Positions 17,816-27,985 are shown, numbered from the stretch's first letter. The stretch: 64,000 nt of DNA from Flavobacteriales bacterium (GCA_025210805.1 JAOAQX010000005.1:1-64000), one strand, 5' to 3'. The notes: generated by a model from the sequence alone, not told the origin. Numbers and translations: made by a program.

Positions 17816-17851
17816 AAAAGCCAGACTATATTCATAGTACTGGCTTTTTTT
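17816..17851 (+). terminator. Terminator after gldJ
   Basis: AAAAGCCAG pairs with CTGGCTTTT around a 15-base loop and is followed by a T run, ~30 bases after the gldJ stop and just before murF. It probably separates, fully or in part, the T9SS genes from murF-pabB. Confidence 0.75.
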
Positions 17852-17865
17852 ATGAAATTTGTTTT

Positions 17866-19167
17866 ATGAAATTACAAACACTTTATCAGTTATTCTTAAA
17901 ATCCAATGGTGTATCTACAGATACCCGAACAATCACACAAGATCAAATCTATTTTGCCTTAAAAGGAGATAATTTTGATGGAAATCAATATGTGCAAAAG
18001 GCATTGGATCAAGGAGCTCTTGTAACGATAATAGATGATGAAAATGTCAAAAAAGAGCAGTTTGATAAACAGATTCAGGTAGTCTTGGTGGAAAATGTTC
18101 TCAGAACACTCCAAGACCTAGCCAGATGGCATAGAAAACAAATTGCCATTCCTATTCTTGGTATTACTGGAACAAATGGTAAAACGACTTCAAAAGAACT
18201 TTGCAAGGCTTTTTTTGAAAAGAAACTCAATGTGTATGCAACACCTGGGAATCTAAATAACCATATCGGTGTTCCATTGTGTTTGTTAGAGCTTACTTCC
18301 CAACATGATTTTGCCATTATAGAAATGGGTGCAAATCACCAAGGAGAAATTAAAGAATTGAGTGAGATTGCATTACCAGATTATGGTTTTATAACCAATA
18401 TCGGTAAAGCGCATTTGGAAGGTTTTGGTTCACCCGAAATTATTCAAAAAACCAAGAAAGAACTGTTTGACTTTATTGTTGATTCAGGCGGATTTTTCTT
18501 CTATAATTGCGAAGAAGAAAAGGTAGCGGAATTCGCAAAAGAATATTACAAGAGTATTCCGTTTAGCACTGAAGAAAGCGTAGAACGAAAATTTAAAATT
18601 TTACCCAATATAATGGCAACAATCGAAATTGATGGTAAAGAAATTCCTTCTAATCTTTTTGGCGATTATAATGCAAAAAATATGGCGGCGGCTTATTTTA
18701 TTGGTAATTTCTTCGATCTTGATCTCGATACTTTTGCACTAGCCATGAAGGATTATCAACCTCAAAATAACCGTTCTCAAAGTCAAAAAACCGATAAAAA
18801 TCATTTAATTGTTGATGCCTATAACGCGAACCCCACGAGCATGAAGTTGGCGGTTGAAGCTTTCTTGAATTCACCAGTTACACATAAAGTTTTAATCTTA
18901 GGAGATATGTTTGAACTAGGAGAGGGATCTTCGTTTGAGCATATTAAAATTTTGAAGATACTTCAAGAAAGTATGAACTCAAATGACCAAGCGTTCTTAG
19001 TGGGAGAAGAGTTTCTGAAGGTGAAAATAGCGGCTCAGAATTTACATTTTTTTGAGTCAAGAGAATTTTTACAAGAGTTTTTAAGTACTAATTTATTGGA
19101 AAACAAAAGTATTCTTCTAAAAGGAAGCCGAGGAATAGGATTAGAAAAAATTATTGATTTACTCTAA
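17866..19167 (+). CDS. murF: UDP-MurNAc-tripeptide--D-Ala-D-Ala ligase
   Basis: A 433-residue cytoplasmic ligase adding D-Ala-D-Ala to the UDP-MurNAc tripeptide, the last cytoplasmic step in building the peptidoglycan pentapeptide. It shows the Mur ligase order: N-terminal UDP-binding domain with STDTRTI (17-23), ATP-binding P-loop GITGTNGKTTSKEL (99-112), central domain with IIEMGANHQGEI and NIGKAHLEGFGS, and C-terminal domain with VDAYNANPTSMK. The length is normal. It stands apart from a division/cell-wall cluster, which is common in this phylum. The next gene starts one base after its stop. Confidence 0.95.
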   Translation: MKLQTLYQLFLKSNGVSTDTRTITQDQIYFALKGDNFDGNQYVQKALDQGALVTIIDDENVKKEQFDKQIQVVLVENVLRTLQDLARWHRKQIAIPILGITGTNGKTTSKELCKAFFEKKLNVYATPGNLNNHIGVPLCLLELTSQHDFAIIEMGANHQGEIKELSEIALPDYGFITNIGKAHLEGFGSPEIIQKTKKELFDFIVDSGGFFFYNCEEEKVAEFAKEYYKSIPFSTEESVERKFKILPNIMATIEIDGKEIPSNLFGDYNAKNMAAAYFIGNFFDLDLDTFALAMKDYQPQNNRSQSQKTDKNHLIVDAYNANPTSMKLAVEAFLNSPVTHKVLILGDMFELGEGSSFEHIKILKILQESMNSNDQAFLVGEEFLKVKIAAQNLHFFESREFLQEFLSTNLLENKSILLKGSRGIGLEKIIDLL

Positions 19168-19168
19168 A

Positions 19169-20404
19169 ATGACAGCAGGTTTTACGATCGGTAAAGGAGC
19201 GATTTTGGCTTTTGCTTACGCAAATTATGATTATGTCTGTTTCCTAGATTCTCACGAATATCAAGAGGGTTTTGGGAAAACTCAATTTGACTGGGTGATT
19301 GGTGCAAGTGAGAAAATAGATACAAATTTTGATATCCAAAAACTGCAAGAATTACCAAAGAATGAATTCTATTTTCATCATTTCTCCTATGATCTGAAGA
19401 ACGAATTGTATGATAATTTACATTCAAAAAATCCCAAGAGAATTAACACCCCTTTGTCTGTATTAATGAAACCTGACTGGGTTCTTGCTTCAAAAAACGG
19501 AGAACTTATTCTGATAAAAGAACCCGATTTTGATCTCAAACAAATAGATCAGTTAACAAATGCGGGCTTGAAGAAAAACACACATTTAGAATCTCTGTGG
19601 ACAAAAGAGCAATATGAAAGTGCTTTTTTAAATTGTATGAATGAGTTACAGCAAGGAAATATTTATGAAGTAAATCTATGTCAAGAGTTTGTATATCATA
19701 ATTTTGAGGAGAATCCTACAGAAGTCTTTTTAGAGATTAATGACAAGGCAAAGGCTCCTTTTTCTAGTTTTTTTAAGATAAAAGAACATAGTTTACTCTC
19801 TTTTAGTCCTGAGCGTTATCTGTATAAAAACAATAAATATATTCAATCGCAACCAATAAAAGGGACTCGTCCAAGGGGTAGGAATATTACAGAGGATACG
19901 CAGTTTATTGAAGATTTAAAGAGTAGCTTAAAAGAAGTTTCTGAAAATACCATGATTGTTGATTTGGTTAGAAACGATCTCTCTCATTTTGCTGAAAAAT
20001 CAAGTGTGAAAGTAGAGGAATTATGTGAGATTTATACATTTCCCCATGTTCATCAAATGATCTCTACAATTTCTGCTGAACTCAGAAAAGAATCTGATTT
20101 TTGGAAAGCATTTTTTAAAGCATTTCCAATGGGTTCTATGACGGGAGTTCCTAAAATAGAAGCCATGAAAATAATAGAAAGAGAGGAGGATTTCCAACGT
20201 GGAGCTTACGCTGGCTCTATTGGTTTTTCCTACCAAGAAGCGGCAGATTTTAGTGTGCTTATCCGAACATTAATTTATGATTCTGTAAGTGAATTAGCTA
20301 CTTTGCCAGTGGGTGGAGCTATTACGATAAGGGCTGAAGCCGAAGAAGAATACGAAGAATGTTTAGTGAAAAAGTATGGAATAGAAAAAAGTATCCTCCG
20401 CTAA
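19169..20404 (+). CDS. pabB: Aminodeoxychorismate synthase component I
   Basis: A 411-residue chorismate-utilising enzyme. With a glutaminase partner it converts chorismate to aminodeoxychorismate on the way to p-aminobenzoate and folate. Motifs: SQPIKGTRPRG, IVDLVRNDLS, GSMTGVPKIEAMKIIE and RGAYAGSIGF. The lysine in PIKGT (K231) is diagnostic of PabB; anthranilate synthase has PIAGT. The N-terminal part is short and divergent. The ATG at 19169, one base after the murF stop, is preferred over an in-frame TTG at 19154 that would overlap murF. Translational coupling with murF is likely. Confidence 0.88.
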   Translation: MTAGFTIGKGAILAFAYANYDYVCFLDSHEYQEGFGKTQFDWVIGASEKIDTNFDIQKLQELPKNEFYFHHFSYDLKNELYDNLHSKNPKRINTPLSVLMKPDWVLASKNGELILIKEPDFDLKQIDQLTNAGLKKNTHLESLWTKEQYESAFLNCMNELQQGNIYEVNLCQEFVYHNFEENPTEVFLEINDKAKAPFSSFFKIKEHSLLSFSPERYLYKNNKYIQSQPIKGTRPRGRNITEDTQFIEDLKSSLKEVSENTMIVDLVRNDLSHFAEKSSVKVEELCEIYTFPHVHQMISTISAELRKESDFWKAFFKAFPMGSMTGVPKIEAMKIIEREEDFQRGAYAGSIGFSYQEAADFSVLIRTLIYDSVSELATLPVGGAITIRAEAEEEYEECLVKKYGIEKSILR

Positions 20405-20432
20405 ACGATCTGTAGAACGGAGGAGCAATTAC

Positions 20433-21671
20433 TTACCGAATAATTTTGTAATTGAAAGAGCCTTTAAGGGTTCTGAACTCAATAATATACGCTCCACGTG
20501 TAAGTTGATCTAAAGAAATTAAGCCTTCACTAGGTATGTCAATCAGGACTTTTCTTCCAAAGGAATCGTATAGCAATACCTCAGTAATTGTTTCAATGGG
20601 ATAATGAAGTAAATGTTTTGTATAATTATAAAATATTTTATTAGTGAAATAATCTTCTAGAGCAAGGTCTTGTATCGTGATCGTTTTTGTAATCGTGTCA
20701 CTTTTATTACATTTTGTAGCAATAAGTTGAATGTCAAAATTCCCCGAAGATTGATACACATGCACGGGTGCTTTATCAGAAGAAATTCCACCGTCTCCAA
20801 AATTCCATTGATAGGTAGTTGATCTCTCAGAAAGGTTTGTTAATTCCACAATTGTATCATTTTTTATGGAGAAATTAAAATCAGCAATTGGGTTATATTT
20901 CCCCACATTCCATAAGGGTAAATTATTATAAACGATGTGCTCAACAGCTTGAATGATTTCTTGTTTATCGCTTTGTGATACTCCATTTGGAGCATAACTT
21001 GTCATCAGTGGTTTTTTATTAAATAAAATGGTATAAAAAGTTTGAGCAGCTACATAAGATCCTAAAAGAGAAGGATGAGACTCATCAGGTGAATACAATT
21101 CTATTCCAGTATTATTATCTCTTAAATAACGCCAAACTGCACCCACAGGTGAAATTAAAGATTGCGTATTATTTGCCATAAAGGTATAACGGGCACGCAG
21201 AGAATCATCCATACCTTCATAGGTGCAAAGCCACGGTGCAACAGCGCAATTGTTGGCATCACCATTTTTTCTTCCCCATGTCATAAAAAATACGGGTTCA
21301 GTACATTCGTTATTGTCTTTTATGGTATTTACTAATTGAACAGCATAAGGATAAGTCTGGTTCATAAATTGCCCTGTGGGAAACGAGGGTTCTTGACTTT
21401 GTGCTTGAATACTTACAAAATCCCAATTTTTACTATTAATCAATTGGGTTAATTGTTGATTTGTTGCATGCTGCTGTAAGGGAGCTCCTCCAGGTGTATG
21501 ACTTTGGATTTCAAGTGTGTCTTGGTAAGAAAGTGCTATTTGCTTAGTAAGATCGGGTAAATTGTGGTAAAAAGTATAGCTATTTCCTATAAAAAGAATT
21601 GATTTCGATTCTTGGGCAACTACTAAAAATCCAAAAAATAAAAAGAATGAAGTAAGAAATGTATTTCTCAT
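20433..21671 (-). CDS. SGNH/GDSL-type esterase with PKD and T9SS sorting domains
   Basis: A 412-residue secreted protein (signal peptide to about residue 20, VVAQ). Residues 24-255 look like an SGNH hydrolase: SILFIGNSYT with the candidate nucleophile S31, an SIQAQSQEP block, and DESHPSLLGSY with D196 and H199 completing the triad. Residues 264-333 form a PKD domain (YQWNFGDGG, VHVYQSSGNF). The last ~65 residues (LLYDSFGRKVL, LTRGAYIIEF, FNYKIIR) are a T9SS type A sorting domain. It is probably a surface esterase acting on acetylated or other ester-bearing polymers, with the substrate unknown. Confidence 0.85.
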   Translation of the reverse strand: MRNTFLTSFFLFFGFLVVAQESKSILFIGNSYTFYHNLPDLTKQIALSYQDTLEIQSHTPGGAPLQQHATNQQLTQLINSKNWDFVSIQAQSQEPSFPTGQFMNQTYPYAVQLVNTIKDNNECTEPVFFMTWGRKNGDANNCAVAPWLCTYEGMDDSLRARYTFMANNTQSLISPVGAVWRYLRDNNTGIELYSPDESHPSLLGSYVAAQTFYTILFNKKPLMTSYAPNGVSQSDKQEIIQAVEHIVYNNLPLWNVGKYNPIADFNFSIKNDTIVELTNLSERSTTYQWNFGDGGISSDKAPVHVYQSSGNFDIQLIATKCNKSDTITKTITIQDLALEDYFTNKIFYNYTKHLLHYPIETITEVLLYDSFGRKVLIDIPSEGLISLDQLTRGAYIIEFRTLKGSFNYKIIR

Positions 21672-21691
21672 AAAAAAGATAAATAAATGGA

Positions 21692-21735
21692 CAAAAAAAA
21701 CCTCCGTACTTTTTGAAATACAAAATACGAAGGTT
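21692..21735 (-). terminator. Terminator of the subtilisin gene
   Basis: On the minus strand AACCTTCGTA pairs with TACGGAGGTT (one U-G pair) across a 17-base loop and is followed by eight T. It lies ~35 bases beyond the stop of the subtilisin gene. Confidence 0.7.
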
Positions 21736-21770
21736 GTAAAGGTATGAAAAGTAAAAGAACTGATTTTGCC

Positions 21771-24386
21771 TTATCTCACTAAGATCTTTTTTGTTATCTG
21801 TTCTTTGCGTGAATTTTTTAGTTGGAGATAATATATTCCAGGTACTAAAGAAGGAGTCTTTAAGGCTTTTTGAGAATGAGCATCTATTTCTCCAAAGTAC
21901 TGAATTTTTTGCCCTAATGTGTTCATTAGTTGTATGTCTAATGTTTCATTTAGGTTGTTGTGAATAAAGATATTTCCATTTTTTTGTGAGACAATAAGTT
22001 TCTTGGAATCTATTTCTTCTAAGCCAATATTTTTTTCAATATATACGCAATAATCCTCTGTTTGTCCCACATCTTGAAGGTTTAATCCACAGGCTTTTGC
22101 TATTTTGTTTTGTCTAATCGCGATTCTCAATCTCGTAACGCCCAAAGCGGCATTTTGAGGAATTGTGATATTAAAGCTTTGAGTAGAAAGAGCAAAACTG
22201 GCATTGAGTATTTGTTCAGCAGTAGTAAAAAGACCATCTTGATTGAAGTCAATCCAAGCAATTACAGAATTGTTTGAAAAAGTGGGCTTTGTTGTTTTTA
22301 TTTGTAGCTGATAGTTTTTATTTTGTTTGAGAACAACAGATCCTAGGTGCGTAAAGTTTTCATACCCTATTTTAGCGGAGCTTAAATGAATAAAAGTATC
22401 TATTTTTACTTGTGTAATATAAGAACTACCGCCATATTGATTTCCTACTTCACAATAATCTAAATCTTGACAGTTTCCACAGCCTTTTGTTGTCCATTCA
22501 ATCATTTGGCTATTTGTAAAAGCATTTCCACACGGTACACGAACGTACCCTGTATATGTTTCACATGAGTCTAAACCATTAATCACAAAGCTACTTCCTC
22601 CTATGGTGATCGAGTCATAGGCATTTGCCATGATGTTTTTATAAAACAAAGTAGATTGTGTATTTGCAGAAGGATTCCATTGCCATTGAACTGCTGTATA
22701 ATTTTTCTGAATAATTTCTAATGTTGGCACATTACAGCAACCTTCTGTTTTGAATAAAACAGAATTTGACAGAACTTGGGAAGTATCAGAACATGTATTG
22801 AGTATTTTGGCTCGATACCAAGTGCAATTTTGGAGGTTGCTAAAAGTATAGCTTGTATCAGTTGTTGATATCGTATCCCAAGAATTATTTGCAATATCTT
22901 GAAGAAGTATTTGGTAATCAGTGAATGAAACCACATTGGTGTCCATCCAAGAAATTGATGCAGAATCTTCGGTAATATTTGTAGCAATGAGCGGTGTTAC
23001 ACTCGGACAGTTACTGCAATCATCCAAAAGTAATTCCATACTCTTCCCAATATTTAATCTTTTTCCTGTGGAAGTGATATTTTGGATAGAAGCATTACTA
23101 TCTCCACCTTGCAAAATATAACCTTTTACTTTCAAGGCTGCCATTTCTGGTGATGTTTTAGCCAGTTGCATAAGATTCCCACAGTCTGCGGCATATAGTA
23201 AACCAATTGTCCCTGCTACATGAGGCGTTGCTCCTGAAGTACCTCCAAATCCTCCAAAAGTATTTCCAGATCTTGCAGTATAAGTTCCTTCGCCAAAAGC
23301 ACCTAGATCTACTGAGTTTAGACCATACCCTGCTTGATTAACCTTTTGATCTTGGTTATTGATATTAGTGACAGCAACTAGGTAATCACTACTACATTGT
23401 GTAGGTAAATCTCCATCGGTATCCACATTCACATCCAAGTTTGCCGTAGCTCCTGCATTTAGGATTCCCACAGCACCCAATGAATCATAAAAATTACACC
23501 AAAGTGGCGCATTGGCAGCTTGTCCGTAGTTTACCCCCCAAGAGGCATTTGTGGCAACTACAAATGCACCTTCAAGTCCATTGCTTTCATTATATTTTTT
23601 TCTTGCTAAATAAGGATATGTGTATGCTGCTAATGCTTGAGCTTCGTTTCCTCCACCAGAAACTGCCATTATTTTTATATCCCAACTTATTCCAGATACA
23701 CCAAAATTATTATTCCCTTTTGCTCCAATAATTCCTGCTACGGGAGTTCCGTGCCAAGTATTAGAAGTGATAATTCCTGTATTATTATAGGCATTCCATC
23801 CAAAATAATCATCTACATAACCATTTCCATCATCATCTACTCCGTTATTCGGAATTTCCGCTTCATTTTTCCACCAGTTATTTTCAAAATCTGTATGTGA
23901 TAGTTCAAACCCACCATCAATGACACAAACTACGATGGTGTCGCCATCTGCTGTGAGACCTCCTGTTGTGTGTTCCCATGCATTTTCAATATCTAAATCA
24001 GCTCCGTTTAATGCTCCGTTTTGTCCTGTATTGTTGTATTGCCATTGACTTCCATAAAGCAAATCATTAGGACTATTTCTATTCTCTAAAATATGATTCA
24101 CCTGAGCTTCTGCTACTTTTTCGGAGTTTTTTAATGCGCTGATTAATTCTTGGGCAGACCAAAACTTTTCATCAAAACGTATTTGATATATATCAAAAGG
24201 AGGAGAAACAAGTCTTATAAGCTCAAAATGGGTTGGTTTAGATTCAATTCTTTGATTGTTTTGGATCCATTGATCAATTTTTTCATTTGATTTTAATTGA
24301 ATCAATAATTCTCCCGGTTCATAATTTTGAGCGAAGCCTTGAAAGAATAGTAATGAAAAAAGCAAAGAAAAGAGTCTTGTTATCAT
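21771..24386 (-). CDS. Subtilisin-like (S8) protease with Fn3, GEVED and T9SS domains
   Basis: An 871-residue secreted protease. A signal peptide runs to about residue 20 and an inhibitor-like propeptide region to about 105. The catalytic triad is D157 in VVCVIDGGFELSH, H212 in NTWHGTPVAGI and S384 in GGTSGATPHVAG. Two fibronectin type III-like modules follow (about 463-635; ITEDSASISWMD, SNLQNCTWYRAKI), then a GEVED-type domain (about 640-785; WIDFNQDGLF, RLRIAIRQ, QTEDYCVYI). The end (LMNTLGQKI, PGIYYLQL, KKILVR) is a T9SS type A sorting domain. It is probably an extracellular protease for nutrient or surface-protein turnover. Confidence 0.93.
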   Translation of the reverse strand: MITRLFSLLFSLLFFQGFAQNYEPGELLIQLKSNEKIDQWIQNNQRIESKPTHFELIRLVSPPFDIYQIRFDEKFWSAQELISALKNSEKVAEAQVNHILENRNSPNDLLYGSQWQYNNTGQNGALNGADLDIENAWEHTTGGLTADGDTIVVCVIDGGFELSHTDFENNWWKNEAEIPNNGVDDDGNGYVDDYFGWNAYNNTGIITSNTWHGTPVAGIIGAKGNNNFGVSGISWDIKIMAVSGGGNEAQALAAYTYPYLARKKYNESNGLEGAFVVATNASWGVNYGQAANAPLWCNFYDSLGAVGILNAGATANLDVNVDTDGDLPTQCSSDYLVAVTNINNQDQKVNQAGYGLNSVDLGAFGEGTYTARSGNTFGGFGGTSGATPHVAGTIGLLYAADCGNLMQLAKTSPEMAALKVKGYILQGGDSNASIQNITSTGKRLNIGKSMELLLDDCSNCPSVTPLIATNITEDSASISWMDTNVVSFTDYQILLQDIANNSWDTISTTDTSYTFSNLQNCTWYRAKILNTCSDTSQVLSNSVLFKTEGCCNVPTLEIIQKNYTAVQWQWNPSANTQSTLFYKNIMANAYDSITIGGSSFVINGLDSCETYTGYVRVPCGNAFTNSQMIEWTTKGCGNCQDLDYCEVGNQYGGSSYITQVKIDTFIHLSSAKIGYENFTHLGSVVLKQNKNYQLQIKTTKPTFSNNSVIAWIDFNQDGLFTTAEQILNASFALSTQSFNITIPQNAALGVTRLRIAIRQNKIAKACGLNLQDVGQTEDYCVYIEKNIGLEEIDSKKLIVSQKNGNIFIHNNLNETLDIQLMNTLGQKIQYFGEIDAHSQKALKTPSLVPGIYYLQLKNSRKEQITKKILVR

Positions 24387-24484
24387 AATGTACGTATTGA
24401 GTTAGGACTGTAGAAATAGTGAGAAAAGGTTATTTTTTTATACCATTCCTGATTTTAACCAAATTACAGCAAAAACTATACACG

Positions 24485-24521
24485 AAAAAGGGATGTACAA
24501 TATTTCATTGCACATCCCTTT
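24485..24521 (-). terminator. Terminator of the LolA-like gene
   Basis: A perfect 10-bp stem (AAAGGGATGT / ACATCCCTTT) with a 15-base loop is followed by T residues on the minus strand, ~30 bases past the stop at 24550. It closes the ftsK to LolA-like run. Confidence 0.8.
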
Positions 24522-24549
24522 GTTAATTTTTGTGTAAATAGGATTTCTA

Positions 24550-25170
24550 CTATCTCAAATCATTTACATCATAATTACTAAAATTACTCATATTTGGCTC
24601 AAAGGCTGCTGAGTTCAAGTTTTGAGAATTGGTAACTTTTACTGTAGAAATTGTTCCATTTTTCTCATGACGAGTAATTTCTTTGATGTCGTAATTATCA
24701 AAATTGATAATAATTTTCTTTACATCAGCTTGTGCTGATTTTGGCTTCAATTCTATTTGATATTTTCCAAATTTTAGATCTTTACCACTAATATGAAAAT
24801 CGTTTTTATAGTTTTCAAAATAAGTAGTGAAAGATAAACCCTCTTCTTCATCTTGGTCGGGCTTTGTGATGGTAATCTCTTCATCATCATGAGCCAATGT
24901 GTATAAATCAGTCCCATTGAAGTATATTTCCATATTACTAGAAGTGATATCTAAGTGATATTTTGTCTCAGAAGCTACTAAAACTCCATTTTGACTTTGT
25001 TGAACATTGGCTTTTGTGTTTACTAAATCAAAGGTGAAAGTAAATTCTTTTGCACCTGATAGAAGTAAATTATTCTTAGCTTTCATCATATACATCTCGG
25101 GTTCAGACTGAGCATACCCGTTGTGGAAAGAGAATAAAAGCACTAAAATGGAAAGGATATTTTTAATCAT
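24550..25170 (-). CDS. LolA-like outer-membrane lipoprotein carrier protein
   Basis: A 206-residue periplasmic protein with a signal peptide ending near residue 20 (GYAQ). The sequence follows the LolA fold: an early helix, then an antiparallel half-barrel (FTFTFDLVNTKANVQQSQNG, VASETKYHLDITSSNMEIYF, GTDLYTLAHDDEEITI). LolA ferries lipoproteins from the inner to the outer membrane. It follows ftsK with a 33-bp gap; this pairing is common in Bacteroidota. Sequence identity to classical LolA is low, so the exact role is inferred. Confidence 0.78.
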   Translation of the reverse strand: MIKNILSILVLLFSFHNGYAQSEPEMYMMKAKNNLLLSGAKEFTFTFDLVNTKANVQQSQNGVLVASETKYHLDITSSNMEIYFNGTDLYTLAHDDEEITITKPDQDEEEGLSFTTYFENYKNDFHISGKDLKFGKYQIELKPKSAQADVKKIIINFDNYDIKEITRHEKNGTISTVKVTNSQNLNSAAFEPNMSNFSNYDVNDLR

Positions 25171-25203
25171 CGTTCTAAATTTTCCGTAAAGTTAATCATT
25201 TTC

Positions 25204-27783
25204 CTACAATTCATTCAAGAACTGTTCCAAAGCATATTCGTCAGGAATGAGAACATCTCTCGCTTTAGAGCCTGCAAATGGACCTACAATTCCTGCGGCT
25301 TCTAGCTGATCCATAATTCTACCTGCACGGTTGTAACCTAGTTTTAGTTTTCTTTGAATAAGCGAGGTAGATCCCTGCTGATGAAGTACGACAACCTTGG
25401 CGGCTTCTTCAAACATGGCATCTCTCTCATTGAGATCAATATCTGCTATTCCGCTGTCTCCACTGTCTTCCCCAACAAATTCTGGTAATTGAAAGGCTTG
25501 CGGATATCCTTTTTGTGATCCAATGTACTCACAAAGTTCTTCTACTTCAGGCGTGTCAACAAAAGCACATTGAATACGCACGAGGTCATTACCATTTGAG
25601 TAGAGCATGTCTCCACGACCAATTAATTGATTAGCTCCAGAAGCATCTAGAATGGTTCTAGAATCTGTGTTTGAGGTTACTCTAAATGCAATTCTTGCTG
25701 GGAAATTGGCTTTTATCGTTCCTGTGATAATATTTGTTGTAGGTCTTTGTGTGGCTACTATTAGGTGAATACCCACGGCACGAGCAAGTTGTGCTAAACG
25801 GGCAATTGGAAGTTCAATTTCTTTTCCTGCTGTCATTATTAAATCGGCAAATTCATCAATGACCAAGACAATATATGGTAAGAAACGATGTCCATTTTCG
25901 GGGTTTAGTTTTCTATTTCTAAACTTTACATTATACTCCTTGAGGTTTCTACAATGGGCTTTTTTAAGTAATTCGTAGCGTGCATCCATCTCTACACAAA
26001 GAGAGTTTACCGTGTTAACTACCAGTTTGTTCTCTGTAATTATCGCTTCTCCATCACCGGGTAGCTTTGCTAAGAAATGTCTTTCAATATGGTTGTAAAG
26101 CGTAAGTTCTACCTTTTTAGGATCTACCAATACAAGCTTGAGTTCCGCAGGGTGTTTTTTGTAAAGCAAGGAGGTTAAAATGGCATTCAATCCAACAGAC
26201 TTTCCTTGTCCTGTAGCACCTGCCATTAGCAAGTGAGGCATTTTTGCTAAATCTGCTACATAGGTTTCATTGGAAATCGTTTTTCCCAATGCTACAGGGA
26301 GCTCCATTTTTGCGTTTTGGAATTTTTCAGACAAGAGTACCGATTTCATCGATACAATTTTGGGGTTTTTGGTAGGAACTTCTATTCCTATTGTTCCTTT
26401 TCCTGGAAGTGGAGCAATAATTCTTATTCCCAAGGCTGCTAAACTTAAAGCAATATCGTTTTCCAGACCTTTTATTTTTGAAATTCTCACCCCTGGTGCT
26501 GGCACTATTTCATAAAGGGTAATAGTAGGGCCTACTGTGGCAGAAATAGAGGAAATTTCGATTTTGTAGTTCCTCAGTGTTTCTACAATTTTTTCTTTAT
26601 TAGATTGTAATTCCTCAGGATCAACAGAAACATCAGATCCCTCATACTCTTCCATGATGGAAAGTGGAGGTATTTCATAATTCCCTAGTTCTAAAGTAGG
26701 ATCAAATTCTCCATATTCTTCAACGAGCTTGTCGGCTATATCATTAGGTTCTGCAATTTCTTTTGGTGTAGAAACTTCCGCTACTTTGATCTCTGGAACT
26801 ATTTTTTCACCTTCAGGTACAATAATTTCTAAGTCTTTTGGAGCTTCTGGTTCTTTGTTTGTTTTTTTCTTTGTTTGTACAGGTTCTGGAACTTCAAAGC
26901 TGACTTTATTTCCTTCGGTTTTAATAGGGTCTTCTGTGAATGTTGGAGTTTTTTCTTCTATTTTTTGAACGACTTCTTTTACGGGTGTCGGTTTGCTAAT
27001 AGATTCTTTTTTAGGTTTTTCTTTCTCCTTTTTTATTGGAATTGGTGTTTCTGTAGAATGGCTTGCTTCTATTTTTTCTTTCACCATTTCTGTTTTTGAC
27101 TCCTTCTTTGGGAAAGAAGGTACCATTTTCTTTGCTTTTTCTAAAGGGTTGTCTTTAAAGAATTTTGAAATACTTTTTGGATTTATTTTAAGTCCGTAAT
27201 TGATTACCAAAAAACTGAACAGAAAAAATAAAATGAGTGCTAAAGTTCCAAAATTTCCTAATAGGTGTGATAAATTTTCTGAGATTGTAAAGCCCACATG
27301 ACCTCCCAAAATGGGTGGAGTACTATTGAAAAAAAAGGCAAGTGAAATAGGAAGCCATAAAGCCCAAAAAATAGATTTTTTTATAACTGGAAGAATATGG
27401 ACTACTTTTTCTTGCATAAAATTATTCAGACCTACCAAAAGCATGATAATCGGAAGAATAAAAATGGCTAAACCAATTTGTTTGTAAATAAAGAAATGTG
27501 CTGTTCTTGTAAAAAATGTACCATTAGGCAGTTGGATATTTTTATTGAACATATACTTACTCCATTCTTTAGAAACAAGGCTTTGATAGGATTTCCAATT
27601 AAAAATATAATCGAAAAAAGTAACGATAAGAACCACCGAAAAAACAATGAGAAACAATCCCCAGAGCAAACGAGTAGTATCTGTTCTTAGGAAATCATGC
27701 CATTTTCTTTCTTTTAGGTGAGGTTCCATGGAAGGGTCTACTCCCATTTGTGAAAAATCTTCTTCTTGATGTCTTGATTGCAT
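25204..27783 (-). CDS. ftsK: DNA translocase FtsK
   Basis: An 859-residue division-septum motor that pumps chromosomal DNA and activates dimer resolution. The N-terminal ~200 residues hold four membrane segments. A Lys/Glu/Pro-rich linker covers about 215-350. The motor follows, with Walker A GATGQGKSVGLNAIL near 522, DPKKVELTLY, Walker B IVLVIDEFADLI near 636 and ATQRPTTNIITGTIKANFP. The C-terminal winged-helix gamma domain that reads polarity sequences is present (STSLIQRKLKLGYNRAGRIM). The length and order are normal for the family. Confidence 0.95.
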   Translation of the reverse strand: MQSRHQEEDFSQMGVDPSMEPHLKERKWHDFLRTDTTRLLWGLFLIVFSVVLIVTFFDYIFNWKSYQSLVSKEWSKYMFNKNIQLPNGTFFTRTAHFFIYKQIGLAIFILPIIMLLVGLNNFMQEKVVHILPVIKKSIFWALWLPISLAFFFNSTPPILGGHVGFTISENLSHLLGNFGTLALILFFLFSFLVINYGLKINPKSISKFFKDNPLEKAKKMVPSFPKKESKTEMVKEKIEASHSTETPIPIKKEKEKPKKESISKPTPVKEVVQKIEEKTPTFTEDPIKTEGNKVSFEVPEPVQTKKKTNKEPEAPKDLEIIVPEGEKIVPEIKVAEVSTPKEIAEPNDIADKLVEEYGEFDPTLELGNYEIPPLSIMEEYEGSDVSVDPEELQSNKEKIVETLRNYKIEISSISATVGPTITLYEIVPAPGVRISKIKGLENDIALSLAALGIRIIAPLPGKGTIGIEVPTKNPKIVSMKSVLLSEKFQNAKMELPVALGKTISNETYVADLAKMPHLLMAGATGQGKSVGLNAILTSLLYKKHPAELKLVLVDPKKVELTLYNHIERHFLAKLPGDGEAIITENKLVVNTVNSLCVEMDARYELLKKAHCRNLKEYNVKFRNRKLNPENGHRFLPYIVLVIDEFADLIMTAGKEIELPIARLAQLARAVGIHLIVATQRPTTNIITGTIKANFPARIAFRVTSNTDSRTILDASGANQLIGRGDMLYSNGNDLVRIQCAFVDTPEVEELCEYIGSQKGYPQAFQLPEFVGEDSGDSGIADIDLNERDAMFEEAAKVVVLHQQGSTSLIQRKLKLGYNRAGRIMDQLEAAGIVGPFAGSKARDVLIPDEYALEQFLNEL

Positions 27784-27985
27784 ATTGGGTCGCTATTCAC
27801 GAATAATTTTGTTCAAATTTCGATTTTTATTTTATGGTTGATCGGATTTAAAATAGATAAATTAAAACACTTCAAACCTTCAATCGGATTATAATTTACA
27901 AAATAACCAAAAAATACTAAATGATTGTTTCTTTTTTTCGATTTTGAGTGGGATATAATTAATGGAATTCGTTTTGAGAAAGACT

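Noticed and set aside
19169-20404. TrpE or MenF-type chorismate enzyme
   Set aside because: The PIKGT lysine is the PabB form, and no tryptophan or menaquinone genes are near.
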